Assembly (NCBI RefSeq): GCF_902497995.1 | Contig: NZ_CABVII010000022.1 | Span: forward strand, 1-64,000 | Length of the DNA: 64,000 nucleotides | Direction: 5' to 3' | Source: Pseudomonas fluorescens | GTDB taxonomy: Bacteria; Pseudomonadota; Gammaproteobacteria; Pseudomonadales; Pseudomonadaceae | In this document: positions 25,482 through 33,727 of the stretch, one piece after another | Layout: each line of letters opens with the position of its first letter | How positions within the stretch are numbered: the first letter of the stretch is position 1 | Program-made: the position numbers and the translations under genes | Notes under the pieces: model-generated | The model's input: only the letters and a program-made list of their open reading frames with translations | What the model was told of the DNA's origin: nothing | Database searches by the model: none

Positions 25482-26678
25482 TTAAAGCTCAAGAATCATC
25501 TTGGCGATGATGTTCTTTTGAATTTCGTTGGAGCCGCCGTAGATCGACAGCTTGCGCAGGTTGAAATACTGGCTGGCGGGAGCGGCGCTGTAGTCGGTGT
25601 GCAGCGGGACACCGCAGAAGTCGTCGTGCAGTTCCGACTCGACAAAAGGCAACGCCTTGGTGCCCAGCGCCTTGCGCAGCAAGTGACTGATGGCCTGGCG
25701 AATTTCCGAACCCTTGATCTTCAGGATCGAACTCTCGGCGCCGGGCACCCCGCCCGCCTGGGCTGCCGCGAGGATGCGCAGGGTGCTCATCTCGATGGCC
25801 AGCAGCTGAATCTCCACCTCGGCGACCTGCAAGCGAAACTGCGGGTCCTCCAGCAACGGCCGACCGTTGCGCAATTCCTGCAGGGCGACCTGCTTGAGGT
25901 GCGCCAGCGCCGCCTTGGACTGGCCGATACCCGCCTGCCCGGTACGCTCGTGGGTCAACAGGTACTTGGCGCAGGTCCAGCCCTGATTCTCTTCACCCAC
26001 CAGGTTTTGCACCGGTACGCGGACGTTGTCGAAGAACACTTCGTTGACTTCGTGCTCGCCTTCAAGGGTGATGATCGGGCGCACGCTGATACCGGGCGTG
26101 GTCATGTCGATCAGCAGGAAGGAAATGCCCCGCTGCTGCCGGGCTTCACTGTCGGTGCGCACCAGGCAGAAAATCATGTTGGCGTGCTGGCCGAGGGTGG
26201 TCCAGGTCTTCTGGCCGTTGACCACATAGTGCTCACCCTCACGCACGGCGCGGGTCTTGAGGCTGGCCAGGTCCGAGCCTGCGCCTGGTTCGGAATAGCC
26301 CTGGCACCACCAGTCTTCACCCGAAAGAATGCGCGGCAGGTAATGTGCCTGCTGTGCCGGGCTGCCGAATTTCATGATCACCGGGGCAACCATGTTGACT
26401 CCGAAGGAGATCAGGCGCGGCGCTCCGCAGGCGGCGCACTCCTCCTCGAAGATGTGTTTTTGCACCACGCCCCAACCGGTGCCACCAAAGGCCAGCGGCC
26501 AATTGGCCGCGTACCAGCCGCGCCGGGCGAGGATCCGCTGCCAGCGTTGGTGATCGTCCTTGCTCAAACGCTTGCCCAGGCGAACTTTGGTGGCGATGTC
26601 TGCCGGCAGCGCGTCACGAAGAAAGGCACGCACCTCGGTACGGAACTCAAGCTCGGCAGGTGTGTAGTGGATGTCCAT
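25482..26678 (-). CDS. pimC: Acyl-CoA dehydrogenase, pimeloyl-CoA dehydrogenase large-subunit type
   Basis: A 398-residue acyl-CoA dehydrogenase (YTPAELEFRTEVRAFLRDALP, YSEPGAGSDLASLKTRAV, GQKTWTTLGQHANMIF, RTGQAGIGQSKAAL, YGGSNEIQKNIIAKMIL). It should form a heteromer with PimD and introduce the 2,3 double bond into pimeloyl-CoA, the ring-opening product of BadI. It lies 48 bp after the hydratase gene in the leftward operon. Confidence 0.82.
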   Translation of the reverse strand: MDIHYTPAELEFRTEVRAFLRDALPADIATKVRLGKRLSKDDHQRWQRILARRGWYAANWPLAFGGTGWGVVQKHIFEEECAACGAPRLISFGVNMVAPVIMKFGSPAQQAHYLPRILSGEDWWCQGYSEPGAGSDLASLKTRAVREGEHYVVNGQKTWTTLGQHANMIFCLVRTDSEARQQRGISFLLIDMTTPGISVRPIITLEGEHEVNEVFFDNVRVPVQNLVGEENQGWTCAKYLLTHERTGQAGIGQSKAALAHLKQVALQELRNGRPLLEDPQFRLQVAEVEIQLLAIEMSTLRILAAAQAGGVPGAESSILKIKGSEIRQAISHLLRKALGTKALPFVESELHDDFCGVPLHTDYSAAPASQYFNLRKLSIYGGSNEIQKNIIAKMILEL

Positions 26679-26726
26679 GCAAAGTCCTCGATCGATAGTC
26701 AGGCCAACTCCAGGCTGGCCGCGGGT

Positions 26727-27587
26727 TCAGCTTTGACGGTTCTTGGCCGCCTGGCGCCGGGCAAAGAAGTCTTCGATCAGCGCCGCGCGCTGGGGTGATG
26801 CCATGCATTCGAGAAACAGCGCACGCTCGTGCTGCAGGCCGTCGATCAATGGCATCCGGGTCGCCGCGTCCACTGCGGCAAGGCAGCGCGGTGCCGAGAA
26901 CGAATCAGGTTGGGTTCGGCAAATTTCGCTGCGCCGGGCGGCAATCGATGCGCTGTCCCTGGCAGACGTCGTGGACATCTCGATCTGGCCGACGCGCCGC
27001 ACTGGGGCCCGGTTGGCCAACAGCTGCCGCGCATACTGGAGGCCTGCGGCCAGAGGCTCATCGTCGAACAGAGCGTCCACAAGACCGAGTCCCAAGGCTT
27101 GGTCCGCCTCGATCGGCTCGCCCGTGAGGATCATGTCCAGCGCGGTTTCCACACCCACCAGGCGCGGCAGGCGCTGGGTGCCGCCACCGCCGGGCAAGAG
27201 GCCCAGACGGGTTTCCGGCAAGCCCAGCCGAGTGGCACTGTGGGCAATGCGGTAGTGACAGCCCAGCGCGATTTCCAGTCCGCCGCCCAGCACTGAACCG
27301 TGCAACACCGCCAGCGAAGGCTTGTTGCCGTTCTCGATGGCCAGGGTCAGTTCTTGCAGGATCGGCGCCTGGGCAGGCTGGCCGAACTCGCGAATATCAG
27401 CGCCAGCGATAAAGGTCTTGCCCTCGCAATAGAGCATGATCAATTCGACTCGCTCGTCCTGCTCGGCCGCGATAAAGGCGTTCAGCAGGCCGGCGCGCAC
27501 GGCGTGTCCAAGGGCATTGACCGGTGGATTGTCGACCCGGATCAAGGCCACGCCTCCCTCGCGGGTCATTTGCACGACTGCAGTCAT
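26727..27587 (-). CDS. Enoyl-CoA hydratase (stand-alone counterpart of the PimF/FadJ N-terminal half)
   Basis: A 286-residue crotonase. It has IAGADIREFG (oxyanion hole), LHGSVLGGGLEIALGCHYRIA, and LGLPETRLGLLPGGGGTQRLPR with the two catalytic Glu positions kept. The C-terminal tail (about 215-286) resembles the linker that joins hydratase to dehydrogenase in bifunctional FadJ/PimF proteins, but the frame ends there. The dehydrogenase function is at 21047. It probably hydrates 2-heptenedioyl-CoA and perhaps crotonyl-CoA. Confidence 0.85.
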   Translation of the reverse strand: MTAVVQMTREGGVALIRVDNPPVNALGHAVRAGLLNAFIAAEQDERVELIMLYCEGKTFIAGADIREFGQPAQAPILQELTLAIENGNKPSLAVLHGSVLGGGLEIALGCHYRIAHSATRLGLPETRLGLLPGGGGTQRLPRLVGVETALDMILTGEPIEADQALGLGLVDALFDDEPLAAGLQYARQLLANRAPVRRVGQIEMSTTSARDSASIAARRSEICRTQPDSFSAPRCLAAVDAATRMPLIDGLQHERALFLECMASPQRAALIEDFFARRQAAKNRQS

Positions 27588-27603
27588 CGGACAGTTCCTC
27601 TTC

Positions 27604-27611
27604 TTGTTGTT
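27604..27611 (-). promoter_or_regulatory. Hfq/Crc-type AAnAAnAA motif before the hydratase gene
   Basis: On the minus strand AACAACAA is followed by GAAGAGG, 16 bases before the ATG at 27587. Confidence 0.5.
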
Positions 27612-27638
27612 ATGCGGCTTGCCAATCAATCGCACTTC

Positions 27639-28415
27639 TCAGCGGTGGGTCCACACCGGCTTGCGCTTCTGGGCGAAGGCCTGCATGCCTTCCTTCTGGT
27701 CCTGACTGGCGAAACTGGCGTGCATCAAACGCCGTTCGAACTGCACACCCTCCGCCAGAGTGGTTTCGAAGGCCCGGTTGATCGCCTCTTTGTTGAGCTT
27801 GACCGCCAAGGCCGGGTGACCGGCGATTTGCTCGGCGACAGCCAAGGCTTCATCAAGCAAGTCGGCCAGGGGCACCACGCGGCTGATCAAGCCGCAGCGC
27901 TCGGCCTCATCGACCTCCATGAAACGCCCGGTCAGGCAAAGGTCCATCGCCTTGGCCTTGCCGATGGCGCGGGTCAGGCGCTGGGTACCGCCGGCCCCGG
28001 GCAACGTGCCGACCTTGACTTCAGGCTGGCCGAAACGGGCGTTGTCGGCGGCGATGACCATGTCGCACATCATCGCCAGCTCGCAGCCCCCCCCCAGCGC
28101 CAGGCCGGCAACCGCGGCAATCACCGGTTTGCGGCAGCGGGTGACGGTTTCCCAGTTGGCCGTGACGAAATCCTCCAGGTACACATCGGAAAATCCCTTG
28201 AACTGCAATTCGCTGAGGTCGGCGCCGGCGGCGAAGGCTTTGTCGTTGCCGGTAATGACGATGGCCCGAATCTGCTCATCGGCCTCGAAGGCCAGCAACG
28301 CCTGGCCCAGCTCGGTCATCAAGGTGTCATTGAGGGCGTTATGGACAGTCGGGCGATTAAGACGGATCAGGCCAACGGCCGCACGCTGTTCGACAAGGAT
28401 GTTCAGGAAAGCCAT
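27639..28415 (-). CDS. badK: Cyclohex-1-ene-1-carboxyl-CoA hydratase
   Basis: A 258-residue crotonase that matches BadK of Rhodopseudomonas palustris along its length as I recall it: RPTVHNALNDTLMTELGQAL, AFAAGADLSEL, NWETVTRCRKPVIAAVAGLA, LGGGCELAMMCDMVIAA, VGTLPGAGGTQRL, FETTLAEGVQFERRLMHASF. It adds water to cyclohex-1-enecarboxyl-CoA, giving 2-hydroxycyclohexanecarboxyl-CoA for BadH. It is the first gene of the leftward operon, divergent from aliA. On the minus strand an AATAACAA motif (28428-28435) precedes AGAGGTAGG, its ribosome site. Confidence 0.87.
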   Translation of the reverse strand: MAFLNILVEQRAAVGLIRLNRPTVHNALNDTLMTELGQALLAFEADEQIRAIVITGNDKAFAAGADLSELQFKGFSDVYLEDFVTANWETVTRCRKPVIAAVAGLALGGGCELAMMCDMVIAADNARFGQPEVKVGTLPGAGGTQRLTRAIGKAKAMDLCLTGRFMEVDEAERCGLISRVVPLADLLDEALAVAEQIAGHPALAVKLNKEAINRAFETTLAEGVQFERRLMHASFASQDQKEGMQAFAQKRKPVWTHR

Positions 28416-28449
28416 GTCACCTACCTCTTGTTATTCGGGGCTGGCTTCG

Positions 28450-28478
28450 ACTATATCCACAGAAAAATATAAAGACAA
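28450..28478 (-). promoter_or_regulatory. Predicted leftward promoter of badK
   Basis: Minus-strand TTGTCT (28478-28473), 17-bp spacer, TATAGT (28455-28450). Its -35 box overlaps the CAACATGTTG palindrome. Confidence 0.6.
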
Positions 28479-28512
28479 CATGTTGACATATTAATTTTTA
28501 AAGCCTTATCTT
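28472..28512 (+). promoter_or_regulatory. Predicted aliA promoter with palindromic operator
   Basis: TTGACA (28483-28488), 18-bp spacer, TATCTT (28507-28512). A perfect CAACATGTTG palindrome (28476-28485) overlaps this -35 box and the -35 box of the badK promoter, so one bound repressor could block both directions. A nearly identical block is at 9073. Confidence 0.7.
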
Positions 28513-28547
28513 CAGCACATCGAAAGGGCACCACCAGATTCTACGAC

Positions 28548-28555
28548 AACAACAA
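28548..28555 (+). promoter_or_regulatory. Hfq/Crc-type AAnAAnAA motif in the aliA leader
   Basis: ACAACAACAA (core AACAACAA) occurs between the promoter and the aliA start region. Confidence 0.45.
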
Positions 28556-28644
28556 CTGCAACCCTTAAGAGTCGATACGTCGAAATGAATATCTGCAAAG
28601 GCTCACCACCAGATCGTCATTCCAGAACCAGTGCGAGTAATGAC

Positions 28645-30240
28645 ATGTCCATTACAGATTTATGGAACGCGCAGCTTGTCCGAAGCGCAGGTTGCCGCGC
28701 CCTGACCAGCTACCAGGCGGGTGAGGACAATCCCGTCTCGTTTACCTACGCCGAGCTGGATACCCTGGTCACTCGCATGGCTGCCGGCATGGCCGCCCTG
28801 GGTGTGGAAAAAGGCGGCGTGGTGTCTTGCCAGTTGCCGAACTGCTGGCAGATGACCGCCTTGCTCCTGGCCTGCGCCCGCCTCGGTGCGGTGTTCAATC
28901 CGCTGATGCCGATCTTTCGTGAACGCGAATTGCGCTTCATGCTCGACCACGCCCGCAGTCACCTGCTGATAGTGCCGCAACGCTTCCGGGGGTTCGATTA
29001 CGCCGGCATGGTGCAAGGCCTGCGCGCAGAACTGCCGGAACTGCGCCACGTGTTGGTGATCGGTGGTGACGGCGACAACAGCTTTGAACAGCAACTGCTG
29101 AACCAGGAATGGGAAACACGCTGCGATACCCAGAGCCTGTTTGCCCAGCGCCGCCCCCATGCCGACGACATCGTCCAGCTGCTCTTTACCTCCGGCACCA
29201 CCGGCGAGCCCAAGGGTGTGCTGCATACCTCCAGCACCCTGCTGAACAACGTCGGCCCCTACGCCGAACGCCTGGCGCTAGGCCGCGACGACATTATCTT
29301 CATGGCCTCGCCCATGGCTCATCAGACCGGTTTCCTGTACGGCATGCTGATGCCCATCTACCTCGGTGCGTCAGCGGTATTGCAGGATGTCTGGGATGCG
29401 CGCACCGCGCTGAAGATCATCGCCGCCGAGCGCCCGACCTTCACGATGGCGTCGACGCCCTTTCTCGCCGACCTGATCGAGCTTGCGCCTGAGCACCGCG
29501 ATGCACTGTCGAGCCTGCGGATTTTTGTCTCGGCCGGCGCGCCGATTCCGGAAAGCCTGGTGGAAAAGGCGGGCAACAGCCTCAACGCGAAAATCGTCTC
29601 GGCCTGGGGCATGACCGAAACCGGTGCCGTCACCATGACCCGCCCGCAAGACGATCCCGAGCGGGCCATTTTCACCGACGGCGTGGCCCTGCCCCTGGCG
29701 GCGGTACGGGTGGTCGACGATGCCGGGCTTGAGGTTCCAGCCGGCAGCGAAGGTCATCTGCAGGTCTGCGGCGCCAGCCTGTTCGTCGGTTACCTCAAGC
29801 GCCCCGATCTCTATGGCGTCGATGCCCAGGGCTGGTTCGCCACCGGTGACCTGGCCCGCATGGATGACCAGGGCTATATCCGCATCACCGGGCGGACCAA
29901 GGATGTGGTCATTCGTGGTGGCGAAAACATCCCGGTCGTGGAGGTCGAGAACCTGCTCTACAAGCACCCGGCCATTTCGGCGGTGGCACTGGTCGGCTGC
30001 CCCGACGAGCGTCTCGGTGAACGGGTCTGTGCCTACGTCACCTTGCATGACGGTTATACGGACCTGAGCCTCGAAGACGCCGTGGCCTTCCTGGTCGAAC
30101 ACAACCTGTCGCGCAACTACTTGCCCGAATACCTGGAAGTGCTGCCTGCCCTGCCCCGCACACCGTCCGGAAAAATCCAGAAATTCAAGCTGCATGAGCG
30201 GGCCGCGAGCATTCGCATCGACCCGGTCAAGCGCCGCTGA
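28645..30240 (+). CDS. aliA: Cyclohexanecarboxylate-CoA ligase
   Basis: A 531-residue AMP-forming acyl-CoA ligase with P-loop LLFTSGTTGEPKGV (near residue 175), AWGMTETGAVTMTRP, GWFATGDLARMDDQGYIRITGRTKD, and the C-terminal Lys in RTPSGKIQKFKL. Its place at the head of badH-badI-aliB is the alicyclic-acid operon order, so it should activate cyclohexanecarboxylate or the 1-ene acid. I chose the ATG at 28645 (MSITDLWNAQ); an upstream ATG at 28585 would add 20 unconserved-looking residues. Confidence 0.83.
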   Translation: MSITDLWNAQLVRSAGCRALTSYQAGEDNPVSFTYAELDTLVTRMAAGMAALGVEKGGVVSCQLPNCWQMTALLLACARLGAVFNPLMPIFRERELRFMLDHARSHLLIVPQRFRGFDYAGMVQGLRAELPELRHVLVIGGDGDNSFEQQLLNQEWETRCDTQSLFAQRRPHADDIVQLLFTSGTTGEPKGVLHTSSTLLNNVGPYAERLALGRDDIIFMASPMAHQTGFLYGMLMPIYLGASAVLQDVWDARTALKIIAAERPTFTMASTPFLADLIELAPEHRDALSSLRIFVSAGAPIPESLVEKAGNSLNAKIVSAWGMTETGAVTMTRPQDDPERAIFTDGVALPLAAVRVVDDAGLEVPAGSEGHLQVCGASLFVGYLKRPDLYGVDAQGWFATGDLARMDDQGYIRITGRTKDVVIRGGENIPVVEVENLLYKHPAISAVALVGCPDERLGERVCAYVTLHDGYTDLSLEDAVAFLVEHNLSRNYLPEYLEVLPALPRTPSGKIQKFKLHERAASIRIDPVKRR

Positions 30241-30279
30241 AGCACTCACCCAAATACAACTGACTTGGAGAATGCCCCT

Positions 30280-31047
30280 ATGAAAGGCCTTAGTGGAAAA
30301 ACCGTGATCATCACCGGCGGTGGCGGCGGCATCGGTCGCGCCGTCTGCCAGCGTTTCGCCGCCGAAGGCAGCCTGGTTGCCGTGCTCGATCGCGATAGCG
30401 CCGCCGCGCAAACCACCGTCGACCTGATCCGCGAAGCCGGTGGCAAAGCGGTTGCCTACGCCGCCGACATCGCCGACTACGCCGCCATCACCGACACCGT
30501 GGCCGCCATCGAAAAAGACCTGGGCGTACCGACGGTACTGGTCAACAACGCCGGCTTCGACCGTTTCATGCCCTTCCTCAAGACCGAGCCCAAAATGTGG
30601 GAGCAGCTGATTGCGATCAACCTGACCGGTGCCCTGAACATGCACCACGTGGTGCTGCCGAAAATGCTCGAGGCCGGTGGCGGCAAAGTCATCAACATCG
30701 CCTCCGATGCAGCCCGCGTCGGTTCCTCGGGCGAGGCCGTGTACGCCGCCTGCAAGGCGGGCCTGGTGGGCTTGAGCAAAACCCTGGCGCGGGAACTGGC
30801 GACCAAGAACATCAACGTCAACGTGGTCTGCCCCGGCCCGACCGACACCGCGCTGCTCAAGAGCGTGGCCGAAACCTCCAGCAACCCGGAAAAGCTCCTG
30901 GAAGCCTTCAAGAATGCCGTGCCGATGCGTCGCCTCGGCCAGCCCGAAGACTACCCGGGCATCATCGCCCTGCTCGCCAGCGACGATGCCAACTTCATCA
31001 CCGGACAAGTGATCAGCGTGTCCGGCGGACTGACGATGGCCGGCTAA
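30280..31047 (+). CDS. badH: 2-hydroxycyclohexanecarboxyl-CoA dehydrogenase
   Basis: A 255-residue SDR, the length of Rhodopseudomonas BadH. It has ITGGGGGIGRAVC, LVNNAGFDRFMPFLKTEP, INLTGALNMHHVVLPKML, IASDAARVGSSGEAVYAACK with the catalytic Tyr/Lys, and VCPGPTDTALL with SVSGGLTM near the end. It makes 2-ketocyclohexanecarboxyl-CoA from the BadK product with NAD. It lies between aliA and badI with good ribosome sites (TTGGAG). Confidence 0.9.
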   Translation: MKGLSGKTVIITGGGGGIGRAVCQRFAAEGSLVAVLDRDSAAAQTTVDLIREAGGKAVAYAADIADYAAITDTVAAIEKDLGVPTVLVNNAGFDRFMPFLKTEPKMWEQLIAINLTGALNMHHVVLPKMLEAGGGKVINIASDAARVGSSGEAVYAACKAGLVGLSKTLARELATKNINVNVVCPGPTDTALLKSVAETSSNPEKLLEAFKNAVPMRRLGQPEDYPGIIALLASDDANFITGQVISVSGGLTMAG

Positions 31048-31078
31048 GCCCGCCCCCCCATTACCAGGAGATATCGCA

Positions 31079-31861
31079 ATGAACTACGAAGACATCCTCT
31101 ACCAGGAACTCAACGGCGTCGCCACCATCACCATCAACCGCCCGGAGCGCTACAACGCGTTCCGCGGCCAGACCTGCATGGAGCTGCTCGACGCCTTCAA
31201 CCGCGCCGGCTGGAACAAGGAAATCGGCGTCATCGTCTTCACTGGCGCAGGCGACAAGGCCTTCTGCACCGGTGGCGACCAGGGCGCCCATGAAGGCCAG
31301 TACGACGGTCGCGGCTTGATCGGCCTGCCGGTCGAAGAGTTGCAGAACCTGATCCGCGAAGTGCCCAAGCCGGTGATCGCCCGGGTCAACGGCTTTGCCA
31401 TCGGCGGCGGGCACGTGCTGCACGTGGTCTGCGACCTGAGCATCGCCTCCGACAAAGCCGTGTTCGGCCAGGTCGGCCCCAAGGTCGGCTCGGTCGATCC
31501 GGGTTACGGCACGGCGTACCTGTCGCGCCTGATTGGCGAAAAACGTGCCCGCGAGATCTGGTACCTGTGCCGCAAGTACAGCGCCCAACAGGCACTGGAC
31601 TGGGGCCTGGTCAACGCCGTGGTGCCCCACGAGCAGCTCGATGAAGAAGTGCAGAAGTGGTGCGAGGAGATTCTCGAGAAGAGCCCGACAGCGCTGTCCA
31701 TCGCCAAGCGTTCGTTCAATGCCGACAGCGCCAACATCGGCGGTATCGGTGGCCTCGGCATGCAGGCCCTGAGCCTGTACTACGACACCGAGGAATCCAA
31801 GGAAGGTGTCGCAGCCTTCAAGGAAAAGCGCAAGCCCGAGTTCCGCAAGTTCTACAAGTGA
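31079..31861 (+). CDS. badI: 2-ketocyclohexanecarboxyl-CoA hydrolase (ring opening to pimeloyl-CoA)
   Basis: A 260-residue crotonase-superfamily ring hydrolase, the same length as BadI of R. palustris. Shared segments are GAGDKAFCTGGDQ, YDGRGLIGLPVEELQNLIRE, VPKPVIARVNGFAIGGGHVL, IFGQVGPK-like VFGQVGPKVGSVDPGYGTAY, and the C-terminal EKRKPEFRKFYK. The SVDPGYG part is the MenB/BadI-type active site. It cleaves the ring to give pimeloyl-CoA, the defining step of this route and the strongest single marker for the locus. Confidence 0.93.
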   Translation: MNYEDILYQELNGVATITINRPERYNAFRGQTCMELLDAFNRAGWNKEIGVIVFTGAGDKAFCTGGDQGAHEGQYDGRGLIGLPVEELQNLIREVPKPVIARVNGFAIGGGHVLHVVCDLSIASDKAVFGQVGPKVGSVDPGYGTAYLSRLIGEKRAREIWYLCRKYSAQQALDWGLVNAVVPHEQLDEEVQKWCEEILEKSPTALSIAKRSFNADSANIGGIGGLGMQALSLYYDTEESKEGVAAFKEKRKPEFRKFYK

Positions 31862-31920
31862 GCCCTGCGCCGGCAGCCACCCTGCTGCCGGCACAGCACC
31901 TGAATGGCCTGGAGAGCATC

Positions 31921-33060
31921 ATGAATTTCGCCTTCACAGAACAACAAAATGCCATCCGCGAAAGCGTTGCACGATTCAGCGCCGACGTCCTCGCCCCCGG
32001 TTACCGCCAACGGGATCGCGACGGCCGCATCGAGCGCGAAGTCATTGCCCAAATGGGCGAAATGGGTCTGCTCGGCGGCGAGCTGCCGGAAGCCTTCGGC
32101 GGCAGCGGCCTGGACTGCGTCACCGCCGGCCTGATCATCGAAGAGCTGGCCCGTGGCGACTTCAATGTGGCGTATATCCCGCTGCTGACTTCGCTCAACG
32201 GCCAGATCATCGCCCAATATGCCGACTCCTCGCTGGCCCGGGAATGGCTGGGTGAAATGACTGCCGGGCGCAAGGTCGCCTGCATCGCCCTGACCGAACC
32301 CAGCGGCGGATCGGATGCCGCCAGCCTGCGCCTGAAGGCCGAGCTCAAGGGCGACGTCTATGTGCTCAACGGCGAAAAAACCTCCATTTCCATGGCCGAC
32401 CAGGCTGACGTCGCCGTGGTCTTCGCCCGCACCGGCACTGTGGAACAACGCGCCAGCGGCATCAGCGCCTTCCTGGTACCGATGGACCTGCCGGGCATCA
32501 GCACCACGCGTTTCGAAGATACCGGCGAGCGCGCCATCGGGCGCGGCTCGATTTTCTTCGACAATGTCCAGGTGCCGGTCAACCATCGCCTGGGCGATGA
32601 GAACAAGGGCTTCAAGCAAGTCATGCAAGGCTTCGACTACAGTCGCGCTCTGATCGGCCTGCAGTGCCTGGCCCTGGCCCAGCAGTCGCTGGATGAAACC
32701 TGGCAGTGGCTGACCGAGCGCAAGGCCTTCGGCCAGGCCTTGTCTTCCTTCCAGGGTTTGACTCACCCTCTGGCAGAATTGCAGACCTACGTGCATGCTG
32801 CGCGCCTGCAGTGTTATTACGCCTTGTGGCTCAAGGATAATAAGCTGCCGCACAATGCCGAGGCGGCCATGAACAAATGGTGGGGGCCGAAGCTGGCATT
32901 CGATGTGGTCAAGCAGTGTCTGCTGGCCCACGGGCACACCGGTTACGGTGAGGATCTGCCGTTTGCCCAGCGCTTGCGCGATGTGCTTGGCCTGCAAATC
33001 GGTGACGGCACCGCGCAGATCATGAAAAATATCATTGCGCGCGAGTTCGTCCCCCATTGA
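31921..33060 (+). CDS. aliB: Cyclohexanecarboxyl-CoA dehydrogenase
   Basis: A 379-residue acyl-CoA dehydrogenase (FTEQQNAIRESVARFSADVL, ALTEPSGGSDAASLRL, FDYSRALIGLQCLALAQQSL, GHTGYGEDLPFAQRLRDVLG). The usual catalytic YEGT motif is GDGT (361-364), so Asp362 occupies the position of the general base. It would oxidise cyclohexanecarboxyl-CoA to the 1-ene for BadK, using the operon's ETF. It lies 59 bp after badI. Confidence 0.87.
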   Translation: MNFAFTEQQNAIRESVARFSADVLAPGYRQRDRDGRIEREVIAQMGEMGLLGGELPEAFGGSGLDCVTAGLIIEELARGDFNVAYIPLLTSLNGQIIAQYADSSLAREWLGEMTAGRKVACIALTEPSGGSDAASLRLKAELKGDVYVLNGEKTSISMADQADVAVVFARTGTVEQRASGISAFLVPMDLPGISTTRFEDTGERAIGRGSIFFDNVQVPVNHRLGDENKGFKQVMQGFDYSRALIGLQCLALAQQSLDETWQWLTERKAFGQALSSFQGLTHPLAELQTYVHAARLQCYYALWLKDNKLPHNAEAAMNKWWGPKLAFDVVKQCLLAHGHTGYGEDLPFAQRLRDVLGLQIGDGTAQIMKNIIAREFVPH

Positions 33061-33133
33061 TGCCCTGCCTGCTCCACCAGGCCGGGCGCTCATACCACCG
33101 CGCTCGACCTCACGGAGCCGACAAGGAACACCC

Positions 33134-33613
33134 ATGAACAACAGCGACACCCGATCCGTCCCCAACAGACTGTTTTTCCGGTTGTTCCAGACCGGCAACG
33201 TCCTGCAAAGGCAGGTCCAGAAAGAAATGGGCATCAGCACGGTGCAATGGGCCGTGCTCGGCGCACTCTCACGCCAAGGCTATGAAGGCGGTATCTCGTT
33301 CTTTGAACTGACCGAGTACCTGGTCGTCAGCCGACAAAGCCTGGACGGCGTGCTCAAGCGCATGGAGCGCGACAACCATGTGCTGCGCGTGCCGCACCCG
33401 GACGACGGGCGCGCGCGCCTGGTGCAATTGACTGACACCGGCAAGGCGTTCTGGGATTCATTGCAGGAGCGGATCCAGGCGTTTTACGAGCAGGGCCTGA
33501 AAAGCTTCAGTTTCGACGACGGCATCAGCCTGCTGCATTTTCTCAACAAGCTACAAGACGACATGGCGGCCATATCGCTCGGCAACGAGCAGCAAGACGA
33601 CGAGGCGCAATAG
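33134..33613 (+). CDS. MarR family regulator, probable repressor of the alicyclic-acid genes
   Basis: A 159-residue MarR protein: winged helix at about 35-110 (GISTVQWAVLGALSRQGY, SFFELTEYLVVSRQSLDGVLKRMERD, HPDDGRARLVQLTDTGKAF). It is the sixth gene of the aliA operon, as BadR is in the related Rhodopseudomonas locus. Such MarR proteins typically release DNA on binding an acyl-CoA intermediate. The palindromes at 28476 and 9077 are the obvious candidate operators; this is inference. Confidence 0.85.
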   Translation: MNNSDTRSVPNRLFFRLFQTGNVLQRQVQKEMGISTVQWAVLGALSRQGYEGGISFFELTEYLVVSRQSLDGVLKRMERDNHVLRVPHPDDGRARLVQLTDTGKAFWDSLQERIQAFYEQGLKSFSFDDGISLLHFLNKLQDDMAAISLGNEQQDDEAQ

Positions 33614-33668
33614 GCTGACCCCATCCTTCCTGCCCTCGCCGAAGCGTCACTGTTCATGAACACCTGAA

Positions 33669-33685
33669 AGCCCCTTTGCGGGGCT
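33669..33685 (+). terminator. Stem-loop between the MarR and porin genes
   Basis: AGCCCC-TTTGC-GGGGCT, without a T-run. It could attenuate read-through into the porin gene. Confidence 0.4.
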
Positions 33686-33690
33686 GGCTG

Positions 33691-33698
33691 AACAACAA
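33691..33698 (+). promoter_or_regulatory. Hfq/Crc-type AAnAAnAA motif before the porin gene
   Basis: AACAACAA in the leader of the porin gene at 33728. Confidence 0.45.
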
Positions 33699-33727
33699 CT
33701 ACTCACAGCAGGCAGGAACTTCTCATC

